Assembly (NCBI RefSeq): GCF_039535115.1
Contig: NZ_BAAAWO010000001.1
Location: 620,001-684,000 of the forward strand
Length of the DNA stretch: 64,000 bases
Source of the DNA: Paeniglutamicibacter sulfureus
Lineage (GTDB): Bacteria; Actinomycetota; Actinomycetes; Actinomycetales; Micrococcaceae
Direction: 5' to 3'
Every line of letters starts with the position of its first letter. Position 1 is the first letter of the stretch. Shown in pieces: positions 17,649-25,660 of the stretch. Below the pieces are notes generated by a model. It had not been told where the DNA came from. It made no database searches and was given only the letters and a program-made list of their open reading frames with translations. A program made the position numbers and the translations under genes.

Positions 17649-18100
17649 GTCGTCAATGGATCAAACTTCCAATGCCGAGGTTGTCGTTAGCAGCACCTGG
17701 AACAGCACAATCGTTCATCCCCGATTTCTGTCTCCACCAAGGAACGCTCTATGGTTCGGTCACTATCGAGATGGCCGACTTAGGTAGCCCTGCCTTTACC
17801 GCGGAACCATGCCAGAAGTCGTGGGCGGCGTTGCGGGATCGCTGCGGCCTGAAAAACCTCTCGACCTGAAAGTTCGAAAGCGCGCCCGAAAAGCACCGAC
17901 TCTGTGCTGGGGGCTCCTGGGCCTCGAGGAAGAACCCCGGTGGATGCCCACAATGATTCACGCAACCATTGGCCGAATCCATGGACCCGGCGTATCTATA
18001 CGATTTAGAGATTTCAGGGCGTGCCTCGTTCCAGTGTGCTTCCGCGCGCGTGACACATACATGTCAGAGGTGCTTTTTAGATGCGCCATAAGCTGTACCC
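17649..18100. other. Intergenic region without supported gene
   Basis: No reading frame with a ribosome site and protein-like composition is seen. It holds the second copy of the CAAGGAACGCTCTAYGG motif (17738-17754). Confidence 0.4.
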
Positions 18101-18598
18101 ATGGCTACTCTTCCCGCACAAAAAATCGGCACGCTAATCTTCCCCCTACTCGGCCTAGCCGTGCTGTCAGGAGCTGTATTGGGGTCGCTCGCCTTGTTGC
18201 CTTTGCTGCCTTCCGGCGAATTGATGGAGAGGCAAGACTGGCACTGGACCAACGTCCCACTGATGCTTTTTTGGGCTGCGGTTTGTGGCGCCGTCATTTC
18301 GATTCCTCCCGCAATCGGCGCGGCGGTGGCCGTGGCCATCCAGGGAAAGAAGCACTTTCCGACCTCGGGAAACCGTCAAGCGCTCGTCGCTGCCCTGGGT
18401 GCCGCGGCAGGAGCGATGGTCCCGATTCTGGCTTACCTGTTCCTCTTCGAACGAACCGCAATTGAAGTTGAAGGACCGTTGAACGTTCCGATCATCGCAC
18501 CGATCTTCATCTTGGTCTGCTCCTGTTTAGCCTGGGCGGCTTTTAGAGGCGTGCTGTCCATCCTCAATAAGAGAAATAAGCAGTCCGCAGGATCTTAA
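18101..18598 (+). CDS. Hypothetical membrane protein
   Basis: A 165-residue protein with four hydrophobic segments (about 9-34, 49-77, 89-110 and 126-148) and a charged C-terminus. No family is recognised. It is the last gene before the Tn3 element, 110 bases from its left end. Confidence 0.6.
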   Translation: MATLPAQKIGTLIFPLLGLAVLSGAVLGSLALLPLLPSGELMERQDWHWTNVPLMLFWAAVCGAVISIPPAIGAAVAVAIQGKKHFPTSGNRQALVAALGAAAGAMVPILAYLFLFERTAIEVEGPLNVPIIAPIFILVCSCLAWAAFRGVLSILNKRNKQSAGS

Positions 18599-18703
18599 CC
18601 CAGACCTAAGCGTCGGTCGTTGGGGCCGCCGCAGAGAACGGCAAGAATCGTGCGCTAAGGCATCCTTAAGGCGCGTACCAAGTACGGGTAAAGCTTGCTG
18701 ATG

Positions 18704-18708
18704 GAAAA
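18704..18708. repeat. Target-site duplication, left copy (GAAAA)
   Basis: GAAAA directly precedes the left repeat; the identical five bases follow the right repeat at 28661-28665, as expected for Tn3 insertion. Confidence 0.9.
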
Positions 18709-18746
18709 GGGGTGGCTTGTGAATTAGTCAAATATCCGACGCTAAG
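18709..18746 (+). repeat. Left terminal inverted repeat of Tn3-family transposon
   Basis: Thirty-eight bases beginning GGGGTGGCTTGTGAA and ending ATATCCGACGCTAAG. It matches the right end (28623-28660, reversed) at 35 of 38 positions; the differences are at positions 16, 17 and 21. Confidence 0.95.
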
Positions 18747-18958
18747 CCAGTGTGGTGTCGGGTAATGATCGTTATCGGGCGCCGGTTGGAGTGGGATTTT
18801 GGTTTTAGATGGTGGAGTTCTATCGGCGTTTTGTGGTGGCCGTGTCAGCTGGTGATACTGATGACATGGGTGTTCTGGCGGTTTCGAGGGTAAGCGCGGT
18901 CCCGGGCCGCGCCGTTCACCTGGGTTGGCAGGATCGTTGTTACGGTGCTCCGGTCAGC

Positions 18959-19948
18959 TCAGCGGTCTTCGAAGAGCAGCAACTGCCCAGCGCCGGCGTC
19001 GCAGGTCCAGTAGTGGCCCTCTTCGTCAGCACCCAGGCAGTGTCCGACCTTGGGCACCTGAACCTCTCGGATGAGTTCCAGGCCCTGGGGTGAGACCGCC
19101 AGGGTGGCGATCGTGGTGCCGGGGTCGCTGCGGACGTAGAAGTGGTCTGGGCCGGGAGAATACGCCGGCAGGGATTCCCCGCCGCCGACTTCGTACTCAT
19201 CGATTATGTGGCCGTCGTTCACATCCAGCAGCGTGACCTTGCCGTTTTCCGCGCAACTAGCCAGCAGGATACCGTCGCCCTCATCGACCCGCGGGAATCC
19301 ATGGGTCGCCTCGCAACCACTGGCCCAGCGCGCGGCGACAGTCCGCGCTTTGACGTCGATCTTGGCGACCTCGTTCCCGGCGTGGGTGTAGGCCGTGGCC
19401 CCGTCGGAGGTCAGGGTGAGACCCTTGGTTCCGCCGGGTACGGGAACGAAACCGACCTGGCGGGGGGCCGTTTCGAGGTCCTCGTCCACAGTGAAGATCT
19501 CGATGCCTTCCCGAGAGGGTTCACTGACCCACAGCTCCTTGGTCGCCGCAGCGTAGCGCACGTAGTCCGCTCCGGCAGCGGTGGAGACCGAGGACATTAC
19601 TTGGCCTTCGGGATCGAGGACCTGGATCTGCCGCCCGCTGCAGTCCAGCACGAAGATCCCTCCTTGCCCGGCGTCCACGGAGTCCACGGAGCCGGAGAAC
19701 GGCACATCGGCGGCCTGCCCGGTTTCCGGATCGAGGAGGTAGAGGCCGTCTTCGCGGGCCGGAACCAGCGCCGAACCCATGGCCGCGGCGTACACCACGT
19801 CATCGAAGTCGATGTCTTCGCCCGCCCCCGGCAACTCCACCGCCTGCGCCGATGGACCAGGCGCGGTACTGGGACTGCAACCAGCCAACCCGGCCATCAA
19901 CACCACCGCCGTGGAACCCACCGACAGCCCCCGATGAATCACCCGCAT
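18959..19948 (-). CDS. Beta-propeller lipoprotein in chromate transposon
   Basis: A 329-residue protein with a lipoprotein signal ending in the lipobox LAGC (about residue 24), then a Pro/Ala linker and repeated propeller-like units (DGLYLLDPETGQ, GGIFVLDCSGRQIQVLDPEG, GKVTLLDVNDGHIIDE). I use the ATG at 19948, which has AAGGGG 8 bases before it; an in-frame upstream extension would cover the putative operator. It is predicted to sit on the outer face of the membrane. It is transcribed separately from the chr operon but has the same palindrome in its promoter region, so it probably answers to the same regulator. Its role in chromate stress is unknown. Confidence 0.82.
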   Translation of the reverse strand: MRVIHRGLSVGSTAVVLMAGLAGCSPSTAPGPSAQAVELPGAGEDIDFDDVVYAAAMGSALVPAREDGLYLLDPETGQAADVPFSGSVDSVDAGQGGIFVLDCSGRQIQVLDPEGQVMSSVSTAAGADYVRYAAATKELWVSEPSREGIEIFTVDEDLETAPRQVGFVPVPGGTKGLTLTSDGATAYTHAGNEVAKIDVKARTVAARWASGCEATHGFPRVDEGDGILLASCAENGKVTLLDVNDGHIIDEYEVGGGESLPAYSPGPDHFYVRSDPGTTIATLAVSPQGLELIREVQVPKVGHCLGADEEGHYWTCDAGAGQLLLFEDR

Positions 19949-19988
19949 CTCAACCACCCCTTCGCAGAACCACAACATACACCAATAG

Positions 19989-20002
19989 GTCACCGTGGTT
20001 AC
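19989..20002. promoter_or_regulatory. Candidate ChrB-type operator upstream of the lipoprotein gene
   Basis: GTCACCGTGGTTAC differs at one position from a perfect 14-bp palindrome and matches the two copies at the chrB promoter region. It lies about 40 bases before the lipoprotein ATG. Confidence 0.6.
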
Positions 20003-20153
20003 ATGCATATGTCCACATCCAACCCGCGGACCGCACGCGATGTTTCACAACCGCCAGCAGCTCAAAACGCTTGCCTGCTGAGACGCAGAGGGCCCGGATA
20101 CCGGCCCGCCGTTAGATCTTTTCAGGGCGAGTTTTGAGGTGTTCTCTTGCCTG

Positions 20154-21647
20154 CTAGAGCTGGAGGACCTTGGCGGTTTCGGACATGATTTCCCGGGCCA
20201 GCTGTGGGTTCTCGTTTAGCTTCACGCCGTAACCGGGGATCATTTCCTTGAGCTTTGGTTGCCATGCGGCGACCTGCTGCGGGAAGCAACGTTCGAGCAT
20301 TTCGAACATGATCGGTGCTGCGGTGGAAGCTCCAGGGGAGGCCCCGAGCAGGGCGGCGACAGAGCCATCCGATGAGGTGATCATTTCAGTGCCGAACTGC
20401 AGGATGCCGCCCTTCGTGGGGTGTTTTTTGATGACCTGCACGCGTTGTCCGGCGGTGATCAGCTCCCAGGCGTGGCCGGTGGCTTCCGGGTAGTACTCGC
20501 GCAGGCCTTCGTTCTTGGACTCACGGCTCTTGAGCACCTCGGTGATCAGGTACTTGGTCAGGTCCAGGTTGTCCTTACCGGCCGCGAGCATCGGAACCAG
20601 GTTGCTGGGCCGCAGGGACAACGGCAGGTCCAGCAGCGAGCCGCGCTGGAGGAATTTGGTGGAGAACCCGGCGTAGGGACCAAAGAGCAGGGATCGCTTG
20701 CCGTTGACGAACCGGGTGTCCAGGTGTGGGACGGACATTGGGGGTGCCCCGACGGAGGCCTGGCCGTAGACCTTCGCGTGGTGCTGGTCGACGACTTCCT
20801 CATTGCCGCAGCGCAGGAACTGCCCGCTGACCGGGAAGCCGCCGAAACCTTTGCCCTCGGGGATGCCGGAACGTTGTAGCAGTTGCAGCGCACCGCCGCC
20901 TGCGCCGATGAAGACGAAACGCGCCCGCACGGTGGTTTCCTCGTCGGTTGCGCGGTCCTTGACAGAGACTTCCCAGCGGCCATCGGTGCCACGGGCGATC
21001 TCGGTGACATCCGTGCCGAAGTTGAGGTCTACGCCGTTCTTTTCCATGAAGCCGGTGAGCTCACGGGTCAGGGAGCCGAAGTCGATGTCGGTGCCGCCTT
21101 CTACCCGGGACGCGGCGACGCGCTGCTGTGGGTCACGGCCCCCCATGACCAGCGGGGTCCATTGAGCCAGCGTGGCGTGGTCTTCGGTGTGTTCCATGGT
21201 CTCGAACAGCGGTTGTGGCTTCAAGGCCTCGTAGCGGCGGCGCAGGTAATCCGCCGGGCCGTCGCCCCAGACGAAGCTCAAGTGCGGAATCGGGTTGATG
21301 AATTTGCGGGGCGCGCCGATGTGGCCGGCAGCGACCATGTGTGACCAGAACTGCCGTGAGACCTGGAACTGCTCGTTGATTTTGATGGCCTTGGTGGTCT
21401 CGACCGAACCGTCCGCGGATGCAGGACTATAGTTCAACTCGCAGAGGGCGGAGTGGCCGGTGCCGGCGTTGTTCCAGGAATCCGAGGCTTCCATCCCTGC
21501 CTGGTCCAGGCGCTCATACAGGCAGATGTCCCAGCCCGGTTCCAGTTGCCGGATGATGGAGCCCAGCGTGGCACTCATGATGCCGCCGCCGATGAGAACA
21601 ACATCGGCAGTTTTATGCGAATAAGAGGCAATGGTTCGGTCGGTCAA
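20154..21647 (-). CDS. mqo: Malate:quinone oxidoreductase
   Basis: A 497-residue FAD enzyme of the Mqo family, which oxidises malate to oxaloacetate and passes electrons to the quinone pool at the inner membrane face. The FAD motif is [13 protein letters not shown] (about 17-29). [19 protein letters not shown] (about 55-73) and [17 protein letters not shown] (about 433-450) are family signatures. It follows chrA by 42 bases with GAGGG before the ATG, so it is the last gene of the chrB-chrB-chrA-mqo operon. Mqo-like genes have been reported in Arthrobacter chromate determinants; why is unresolved. It could be a spare respiratory enzyme replacing a chromate-sensitive one. Confidence 0.93.
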   Translation of the reverse strand: MTDRTIASYSHKTADVVLIGGGIMSATLGSIIRQLEPGWDICLYERLDQAGMEASDSWNNAGTGHSALCELNYSPASADGSVETTKAIKINEQFQVSRQFWSHMVAAGHIGAPRKFINPIPHLSFVWGDGPADYLRRRYEALKPQPLFETMEHTEDHATLAQWTPLVMGGRDPQQRVAASRVEGGTDIDFGSLTRELTGFMEKNGVDLNFGTDVTEIARGTDGRWEVSVKDRATDEETTVRARFVFIGAGGGALQLLQRSGIPEGKGFGGFPVSGQFLRCGNEEVVDQHHAKVYGQASVGAPPMSVPHLDTRFVNGKRSLLFGPYAGFSTKFLQRGSLLDLPLSLRPSNLVPMLAAGKDNLDLTKYLITEVLKSRESKNEGLREYYPEATGHAWELITAGQRVQVIKKHPTKGGILQFGTEMITSSDGSVAALLGASPGASTAAPIMFEMLERCFPQQVAAWQPKLKEMIPGYGVKLNENPQLAREIMSETAKVLQL

Positions 21648-21689
21648 GGTTATCCCTCGGTTGTCTCGAATGGTGTGGGGGTCGGTCAG

Positions 21690-23045
21690 TTAGGGCAAGA
21701 ATGTCAGGGGCAGGCTCGCGGCGGCGCAGACACCAAGCGTTCGCAACACGCTCCAGCGGAATTTGAAGATCATCACCATTGCCGCGATCGTTAGCAGCAG
21801 CGCCCAGGGCAGCAGGCTGGCGAGGACCGGTATCTCCATGCTGACGGGCCCCCATTTGATGGGGCTTGCATCTGCGAAGAGGGTATGGATGGCGAAGTAC
21901 ACACCCAAATTCGCTATCACCCCGACGACAGCTGCAGTGATCCCAGTCAGAGCAGCCGAGAGGGAACGGTTCCCGCGCAAACGTTCAACGTAGGGGGCAC
22001 CGAGGAAAATGAACAGGAAACTCGGTACGAACGTCACCCAAGTGACTAAAAATGAGGCAAGTATGGCTGCCGTCCACGGATCGAGGGAGCCTGGATCACG
22101 GAAGGCTCCGAGGAAGGCCACGAACTGCACCACCATGATCAGCGGCCCGGGGGTGGTCTCGGCCAGAGCCAGACCTCTAACCATCTCACCTGGCACCAGC
22201 CATCCGTAGGTGGCAACGGCCTGCTGTGCCACGTAGGCCAGCACCGCGTAAGCTCCGCCGAAAGTGACCAGGGCGGTCCCGGAGAAGAACAGGCCTTGCT
22301 GGGTGAAGATGCTTTGGGGGCCGGTCAGGGCGAAGGCGATTCCAACCGGTGCAAGCCACAAAGGGATGCCGAGACCCAAGACCAGAAGGCCTCTCTTCCA
22401 GGAGGGTTGAGCGTGGTGCAAGGCGTCATCGGATATCAACGGTTCAGCCGCGTCCGCGGTTTTCTTGGCGGGTGCGTCCATCAGGCCGGGGCGGGCCCGG
22501 CCTAGGGCCCATCCGGTGCATGCGGCTGCGGTGATGACCACCGGAAACGGGACATCGAAGATGGTCAGGGCAGTGAACGCGGCCACGGCCATGGCCACGA
22601 GGATGGGGTGGTGCAGCGCCCGTTTGGCGATCTTGATGACGGCCTGGGCGACGATGGCCAATACCGCTGCAGCCAGCCCGACGAACAGGGCGGAGATGAG
22701 TGCTGTCTCGCCGAAGGTTACGTAGACCGCGGACAGTGCCAGTAAAGCCACCACACCGGGTAGCACGAAGAGCACGCCGGCAATCAGCCCGCCCCGCACA
22801 CCATTGAGCAGCCATCCGACGTAGACCGCCAGTTGTTGGGCCTCCGGTCCTGGCAGCAGCATGCAATAGGACAGGGCGTGGAGGAACCGGCGTTCCCCGA
22901 TCCAGCGGTGCTCGTCAACCAGGCTGCGTTGCATGACCGCGATCTGCCCGGCGGGACCACCGAAGGTTTGCAGGGAGATCTTGAACCAGGCTTTGGTCGC
23001 TTCCCTCAGGGGAACCAAGTCGTGGATACGGGGTGTGGCGCTCAT
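21690..23045 (-). CDS. chrA: Chromate efflux transporter ChrA
   Basis: A 451-residue membrane protein of the long-chain CHR family, made of two homologous CHR domains. The N-terminal one has FGGPAGQIA (about 28-36) and LLPGPEAQQLA (about 63-73). The C-terminal one has FGGAYAVLAYV (about 265-275) and ETTPGPLIMVVQF (about 298-310). It exports chromate driven by the membrane potential. The start overlaps the end of the upstream chrB gene by 4 bases. About 11-13 hydrophobic segments are visible. Confidence 0.95.
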   Translation of the reverse strand: MSATPRIHDLVPLREATKAWFKISLQTFGGPAGQIAVMQRSLVDEHRWIGERRFLHALSYCMLLPGPEAQQLAVYVGWLLNGVRGGLIAGVLFVLPGVVALLALSAVYVTFGETALISALFVGLAAAVLAIVAQAVIKIAKRALHHPILVAMAVAAFTALTIFDVPFPVVITAAACTGWALGRARPGLMDAPAKKTADAAEPLISDDALHHAQPSWKRGLLVLGLGIPLWLAPVGIAFALTGPQSIFTQQGLFFSGTALVTFGGAYAVLAYVAQQAVATYGWLVPGEMVRGLALAETTPGPLIMVVQFVAFLGAFRDPGSLDPWTAAILASFLVTWVTFVPSFLFIFLGAPYVERLRGNRSLSAALTGITAAVVGVIANLGVYFAIHTLFADASPIKWGPVSMEIPVLASLLPWALLLTIAAMVMIFKFRWSVLRTLGVCAAASLPLTFLP

Positions 23046-23473
23046 GCGGGGTTTCCTCCAGCGATGACGCTGCGGCGGATGTAACCGTAGACGGCATCGA
23101 AAATTGGGGCTGTCATGCTGAGGACTTCCTTATCGGTGTGTGCCAACGCCAACGCACGCAGGATCAGGTCGAAACCGGCTGCCTCCGGTGCATCGTAGTG
23201 ATCATCTTCCAGGTCGGCCTCGTGCACGATCGCGGCAATCCGCCACAGCACCGGATCAGCCAGGTCATAGCGACGCAGGATCGTCTCGAACGTGCAATCA
23301 CTTCCGTGGTGGCCGAGTTCCGCCCCACGCATATCGAAAGCAGTGGCATCGTCGGGGACCTCATCAGGCCCGGAGACAAAGACGAACTGCGCCTGCGGAT
23401 CAAGATGGCGCACGATCAGCCACGCACACGCCGACCGATCGATATGCACTCCAGCACGGGTCGCCCACCTCAC
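23042..23473 (-). CDS. chrB: ChrB C-terminal domain protein (chromate resistance)
   Basis: A 143-residue protein equal to the C-terminal domain of one-piece ChrB. Typical blocks are VHIDRSACAWLIVRHLDPQA (about 9-28), FDMRGAELGHHGSDCTFETI (about 46-65) and VHEADLEDDHYDAPEA (about 83-98), rich in His and Asp. It overlaps both the N-terminal partner gene and chrA by 4 bases. In proteobacteria ChrB is a single chromate-sensing regulator; here its two halves are separate proteins, as in other Arthrobacter determinants. I infer that this half senses or binds chromate. Confidence 0.88.
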   Translation of the reverse strand: MRWATRAGVHIDRSACAWLIVRHLDPQAQFVFVSGPDEVPDDATAFDMRGAELGHHGSDCTFETILRRYDLADPVLWRIAAIVHEADLEDDHYDAPEAAGFDLILRALALAHTDKEVLSMTAPIFDAVYGYIRRSVIAGGNPA

Positions 23474-23979
23474 GATGAGACCTCCATCGGAGCAACCAAT
23501 TCCTGTCCGGCAAGGTCTTTGAGTGCCTGGCGGGCCTGCTCGCGCTGGGGCGGGCGGAAAAAATCGCGGCGTTCGACCCGACGCATCTGCGCCCGCAGTC
23601 TCCGCAGGCCGCGCGTCCGTTCAGGTTCAGCGGCATCACGCGCTAACTGAGCCTGCCTGGCAATTTCGGCATACTCACCCGCCCGGGCCTCATTCATCGG
23701 CTCAATGACTGAACGCTCCAACGCCCGCGTCGAGGGACGTGCGACCCACACCCCCGCTGTTCCGCCAGCTTCCTCGATTTCTTCGGCCGCCCACTCCAAA
23801 TGCTCCCGGGTCCGTACATCGGCAGGAAGCGCCACCAACCCGTCAGCAAGCTGCGCCACACCCAACCGCTTGAACTTGCGCCACAACGCCAGCCGCGGAG
23901 CCGAGGGCACACGCGGCAACCGGTACGTCAGAAACACCCACTCGCCGGGGGCAGGCACACTATCAACCATGAAAACCAT
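23470..23979 (-). CDS. chrB: ChrB N-terminal domain protein, likely regulator
   Basis: A protein of about 169 residues corresponding to the N-terminal half of ChrB, including EWVFLTYRLPRVPSAPRLALWRKFKRLGVAQL, which resembles the winged-helix region of PaaX/ChrB regulators, and a long Arg/Glu-rich C-terminal helix region. The ATG at 23979 directly abuts the candidate operator, leaving no ribosome site; an ATG at 23970 is also possible, so the message may be leaderless. It is first in the chr operon and overlaps the second half by 4 bases. It is the best candidate for the repressor binding the GTAACCAYGGTTAC palindromes. Confidence 0.82.
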   Translation of the reverse strand: MVFMVDSVPAPGEWVFLTYRLPRVPSAPRLALWRKFKRLGVAQLADGLVALPADVRTREHLEWAAEEIEEAGGTAGVWVARPSTRALERSVIEPMNEARAGEYAEIARQAQLARDAAEPERTRGLRRLRAQMRRVERRDFFRPPQREQARQALKDLAGQELVAPMEVSS

Positions 23980-23993
23980 GTAACCACGGTTAC
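23980..23993. promoter_or_regulatory. Candidate operator at the start of chrB
   Basis: GTAACCACGGTTAC is palindromic apart from its centre and touches the chrB start codon on the minus strand. It matches the copies at 24092 and 19989. Confidence 0.65.
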
Positions 23994-24060
23994 GGTACCA
24001 CTGCAAAACAAGGCGTCCCATTCCGTCGTTGAGCAGATGCAGAAGGTCGATCTTCGTCTC

Positions 24061-24105
24061 TTGACAATCGCGGATTGGGGGCGCTTAAAGTGTAACCATG
24101 GTTAC
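24061..24105 (+). promoter_or_regulatory. Promoter with overlapping palindromic operator, divergent to chrB
   Basis: TTGACA (24061-24066) and a poor -10, CTTAAA (24084-24089), are 17 bases apart. The perfect palindrome GTAACCATGGTTAC (24092-24105) lies over the expected transcription start. It would drive the plus-strand chrL-like remnant. Confidence 0.6.
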
Positions 24106-24109
24106 TATC

Positions 24110-24462
24110 ATGACGCGGGAAATGAAGTGGGCAGCTGGTTCTCTGGCGAGCAGCGTGGTGCTGTTGACGGGCCGCACAGCAAACCAAGACGCAGGGCCAG
24201 CGGCGACTGCCAACACCGGCGTTCACTCCGAACAAGCAGATCAGCCCGACGCCGCAGCGCCCCCCGAGCTGACGACCGAGACGGACTGGGAAGCCGTCGC
24301 CGACACACTCGAGTCTGAAGGGAAGCCGTCAATATCCTCGATCGTGTCCTTGAGCCCATCGCCGATCCATTAGATGACGTGGCGTTCGTGCTGATCGCCG
24401 CGGCTGGTCTTTACTGGATCATCCGAGTCCTCGGCGCGGGCCCGAAAGAGCCCGGCCGCTGA
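24110..24462 (+). pseudogene. Decayed chrL-like (LppY/LpqO) remnant joined to another gene's tail
   Basis: From the ATG at 24110 about 70 residues are readable. There is a lipoprotein-like signal whose lipobox position reads LTGR instead of LTGC, then a spacer and TDWEAVADTLESEGKPS, which resembles the start of the LppY/LpqO (DUF1259) domain. Near 24325 the frame is lost. In another frame an unrelated C-terminus follows (DPLDDVAFVLIAAAGLYWII, then a short tail), ending at a TGA at 24460-24462. I read this as a deletion fusing two genes out of frame. A normal chrL would be several hundred residues. Identification rests on one short motif. Confidence 0.5.
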
Positions 24463-25009
24463 CCAAGGAACTGCCCTTTCACCTAACCGGGCGTTGAGGA
24501 CCCCGCTCATTTCAAAATGAGGGTCAGGATTGCTGCGCTGGCCGAGGGATCCGCATGTGGCGTCAGCGCAGCAATCGAAGGTTGCAGAGGCCACCCGAAA
24601 GGCCGGCCCAAAATTCTGCGAAACTTCGATGAATTGTCGGCGGGAACCTAACAAATGATGGCAAGTTACTTGCTGAGCCAGTCACCATCGAGCAGCTGGT
24701 CACTGCCAACGAACTGATTGCCGCTGGGCACCTAGGGCTTAAGACGGAGGACGCCCGATGCCTCAATGTGGACTGATCAATCTGTACTGATCGCTTGCTC
24801 CCGACGCCTGAGGCAACGAGTGCAGTGGGCTACGGAAATGTGTGCAGACGACTTCGGAAGGTGACATCCCGTCGACGTCTGAAAAACGATCGTTCGTGAG
24901 ACACTCTTCTTCCGGTTTCTTGGCCCGCGGATTCCCGCGGTCGATTTTGTAACGCTTGCCGTGTACGCGCCAATGTAACGCTCAACCGGGTTGGTGATAC
25001 ATTTTCGTC
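24463..25009 (+). other. Spacer with coding relics and the likely res/promoter region of tnpR
   Basis: Short protein-like pieces without starts occur, for example HPKGRPKILRNFDE near 24590 and EQLVTANELIAAGHLGLKTE near 24700, probably relics. Just before tnpR, TGTAACGCT is repeated at 24948-24956 and 24974-24982, 26 bases apart. This region is where a Tn3 resolution site would be expected. No intact gene is seen. Confidence 0.4.
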
Positions 25010-25582
25010 ATGCGAATCGGATACGGGCGTGTCTCAACACGCGATCAGCACCCCGAGGCCCAACACGATGCCCTGCGCGCGGCCGGCTGCGAGCAGGTGT
25101 TCCTCGACACCGCCTCGGGGAAACTCGCCCGCAGACCCGAACTCGACAAGGCGCTACTCTCGGCCAACCGGTCCGGCGATCAGCTCGTTGTCACCAAGCT
25201 GGACCGGCTCGGGCGGTCGCTGGAAAACCTCATAGACCTGTCCAAGACGCTGCAGGAGCGCGGCGTGGACCTGGTGGTCCTGGATCAGGGCATCGACACC
25301 TCATCACCCGCCGGACGGATGTTTTTCCAGATCATCGGCTCGATCGCCGAGTTCGAACACGCGCTGATGTCCGAACGAACCCGCGACGGGCTGGCCGCCG
25401 CCCGGGCACGCGGACGGACCGGCGGGCAGAAACCAAAGCTCGGTCCCCGCCAGGTCAAGCTGGCAAGGGAAATGTATGAGGAAAAAGATGCCGACGGGAA
25501 ACGGGCCCATACCGTCGAGCACATCGCCCAGGAATTCGGCGTCAGCCGTCCCACCATCTACCGGCATCTGGCCAAACCATGA
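25010..25582 (+). CDS. tnpR: Serine resolvase of Tn3-family transposon
   Basis: A 190-residue serine recombinase that resolves cointegrates. The catalytic Ser9 is in YGRVSTRDQ. TKLDRLGRSLENL (about 62-74) and GSIAEFEHALMSERTRDGL (about 110-128) are family blocks. The C-terminal HTH reads VEHIAQEFGVSRPTIYRHL (about 168-186). It lies 78 bases upstream of tnpA in the same direction. All key residues are present. Confidence 0.95.
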   Translation: MRIGYGRVSTRDQHPEAQHDALRAAGCEQVFLDTASGKLARRPELDKALLSANRSGDQLVVTKLDRLGRSLENLIDLSKTLQERGVDLVVLDQGIDTSSPAGRMFFQIIGSIAEFEHALMSERTRDGLAAARARGRTGGQKPKLGPRQVKLAREMYEEKDADGKRAHTVEHIAQEFGVSRPTIYRHLAKP

Positions 25583-25660
25583 CCCACGGGCATGGTGCTC
25601 CGCAGCAGCACCAGGACAAGTCCGTAGATGGCGGCCTTCCAACTAACAAGGATTTCTGAC

